Source: Otis tarda (lineage: Eukaryota; Chordata; Aves; Otidiformes; Otididae). From it: a stretch of DNA of 64,000 nucleotides. Location: the NCBI GenBank assembly GCA_026413225.1, contig CM048552.1, positions 164,002,053 to 164,066,052 on the forward strand, given 5' to 3'. The notes beneath the pieces were generated by a model. The model did not search any database and was not told the DNA's origin. It saw only the letters and a program-made list of their open reading frames with translations. A program made the position numbers and the translations under genes. Positions within the stretch are counted from its first letter, which is position 1. Every line of letters starts with the position of its first letter. Below are positions 63,113 through 64,000 of this stretch, one piece after another.

Positions 63113-63716
63113 ACTAATTTTGCAGGCCTCTGTTGAAACAAGCCATAAATTCCATTAACAATGTCTTGTATCTTAAAGTTCCCTTCTCATTCCATGGCTT
63201 TCTTCCAGCGAGCACGATTGTATCCTCTCCCAAGGTCAGTTTGCTTTCACTGACACTGTACTGGCTCAAGAAATACCCCCATCTCTCTCTTCTTTGTTTA
63301 TGAGAAGAGGCTTGTTTCAACGCTTTATCTATTAAAGTCTGCACATATTTCAACACACACACGGAATACAGATCAAAATACATATATAAAAAGAATGAAT
63401 AAGCGTCCTACAGCTATTTGTAATAAGCTTTTATCAATCCACCGAAAAGATTTCTGAATATATCAAAATCATCACTTTGTTGCTGGTTTTGTACTCCTTT
63501 TTGCAAGTTTTGAATACTTTTGTGAATAGATTCCGAATGATCAGACAGATTCATGCAGCAAAGCCCATCAAAATCCTGACAACCATGATTTTGTGCTACT
63601 AATAAAAATCTACTACTGATCTATTCTGTTACCAACCCGACTACGCCAAAGACACCGCCGAGCAGGAGGATGTTTATCAGCCGGGTCAGAGCAGAGAAAG
63701 GAGGCAGGCGCAGCAT
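63113..63716 (-). pseudogene. Second ERV env remnant, C-X6-CC type, surface subunit absent
   Basis: Minus strand. An ATG at 63716 opens a 31-codon segment with a hydrophobic core (INILLLGGVFGVVGLV) that looks like a signal peptide. It runs, in the same frame, through one TAG (63621-63623) into a transmembrane-subunit ectodomain with GCQDFDGLCCMNLSDHSES. That contains C-X6-CC, the disulfide motif of gamma- and alpharetrovirus-type env. Then come a Gln-rich helix and FRNLFGG before the membrane, and a stop near 63413. A shifted frame carries a hydrophobic stretch and a cytoplasmic-tail-like end (63383-63114). The surface subunit is absent. This env differs from the one at 61493-62150. Confidence 0.72.
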
Positions 63717-64000
63717 CTTCAGGGCGTCCCCTGTTGTAAATAAAGTGTGCTCTGGGTCCGTCCTCTCCCCTTTGCTCCGAGCCACCTCTGTTTATACCCT
63801 CCGCAGATTCAGTGAAAGAGTACTGACCAGGTGTTGCTGCATGCATGGCCAGCGCATGCAACAAGGCCTGACCAGACGTTGCTGCATGTGTGGCCAGCAC
63901 ATGCAACAAGGCCTGTCAAATATGTGCTCTGCAGGCTAACAGCGGCTCTGTTTTGTAAAATAGTATAGCATATAGAACCTATATCAATTAACAGTGTTAA
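63717..64000 (-). promoter_or_regulatory. LTR-like promoter and leader region upstream of the second env remnant
   Basis: On the minus strand: two 45-bp repeats, then a TATA box GGTATAAA (63797-63790), then ~75 bp of leader to the ATG at 63716. A plus-strand AATAAAG lies at 63739. The order of repeats, TATA and short leader resembles a U3/R. No TG edge can be assigned because the window ends, so the LTR identity is inference. Confidence 0.45.
63823..63912 (-). repeat. Two 45-bp tandem repeats with dyad symmetry
   Basis: Units at 63823-63867 and 63868-63912 differ at a few bases. Each holds an imperfect palindrome centred on TGGCCA, flanked by TTGCTGCATG on one side and GCATGCAACAA on the other. 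Confidence 0.9.

Noticed and set aside
1-64000. tRNA, rRNA, CRISPR arrays, bacterial operons or phage genes.
   Set aside because: No cloverleaf, regularly spaced repeat-spacer array or prokaryotic gene packing is seen. All repeats fit eukaryotic transposons and simple repeats.

Overview
This window looks like nuclear DNA of a bird, probably a songbird or close relative. It is AT-rich and gene-poor. It carries many CR1 LINE fragments whose 3' ends finish in the bird-type ATTCTATG octamer repeat, and several families of endogenous retrovirus (ERV) long terminal repeats (LTRs). I see no host protein-coding exon, tRNA, rRNA, CRISPR array or bacterial-type gene that I can support. The order itself and the chromosome (for example a repeat-rich W, an intron or an intergenic desert) are inference.

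Layout. Positions 1-58,000 are mostly unrecognised AT-rich DNA punctuated by insertions. The dominant element is one ~1.1 kb solo LTR, called family A here. There are seven complete or near-complete copies (322-1444 +, 12511-13640 -, 14179-15276 +, 27893-29018 -, 30328-31473 -, 39178-40286 +, 53477-54580 -), one 3'-truncated copy (50472-50970 +) and one scrap (55963-56020 +). Several have clear 5-bp target-site duplications, which fits an ERVL/class III-like integrase. Their layout is odd: a short U3, a TATA-type box about 175 bp in, a long GC-rich repeated middle, and the poly(A) signal only ~190 bp from the 3' end.

CR1 fragments lie at 2073-2571 -, 8170-8250 +, 22335-22631 -, 22643-23493 +, 24064-25262 -, 32775-34431 +, 49851-50231 - and 58056-58671 -. 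Two keep recognisable reverse-transcriptase coding sequence (24364-25262 and 32814-33551), both broken. A second LTR family (family B, ERVK-type) is a solo copy at 11323-11846 and a gutted provirus at 59067-61024, the latter with a primer-binding site complementary to tRNA-Lys. A third, probable LTR on the minus strand (26442-27317) carries an internal 105-bp tandem duplication.

The right end (61,000-64,000) is the richest part and is locally GC- and CpG-rich. On the minus strand it has integrase remnants, a retroviral env remnant, a polypurine tract and a 3' LTR with U3 repeats. Further right is a second, different env remnant with a C-X6-CC transmembrane-subunit motif, preceded by a leader, a TATA box and two 45-bp dyad repeats. 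In both env remnants a signal-peptide-like segment lies almost directly against the transmembrane subunit, with the surface subunit absent. All retroviral reading frames are interrupted.

No working multi-gene system is visible. The notable points are the family A architecture and two age cohorts, the two surface-subunit-less env remnants, and a set of local duplications in otherwise plain DNA.
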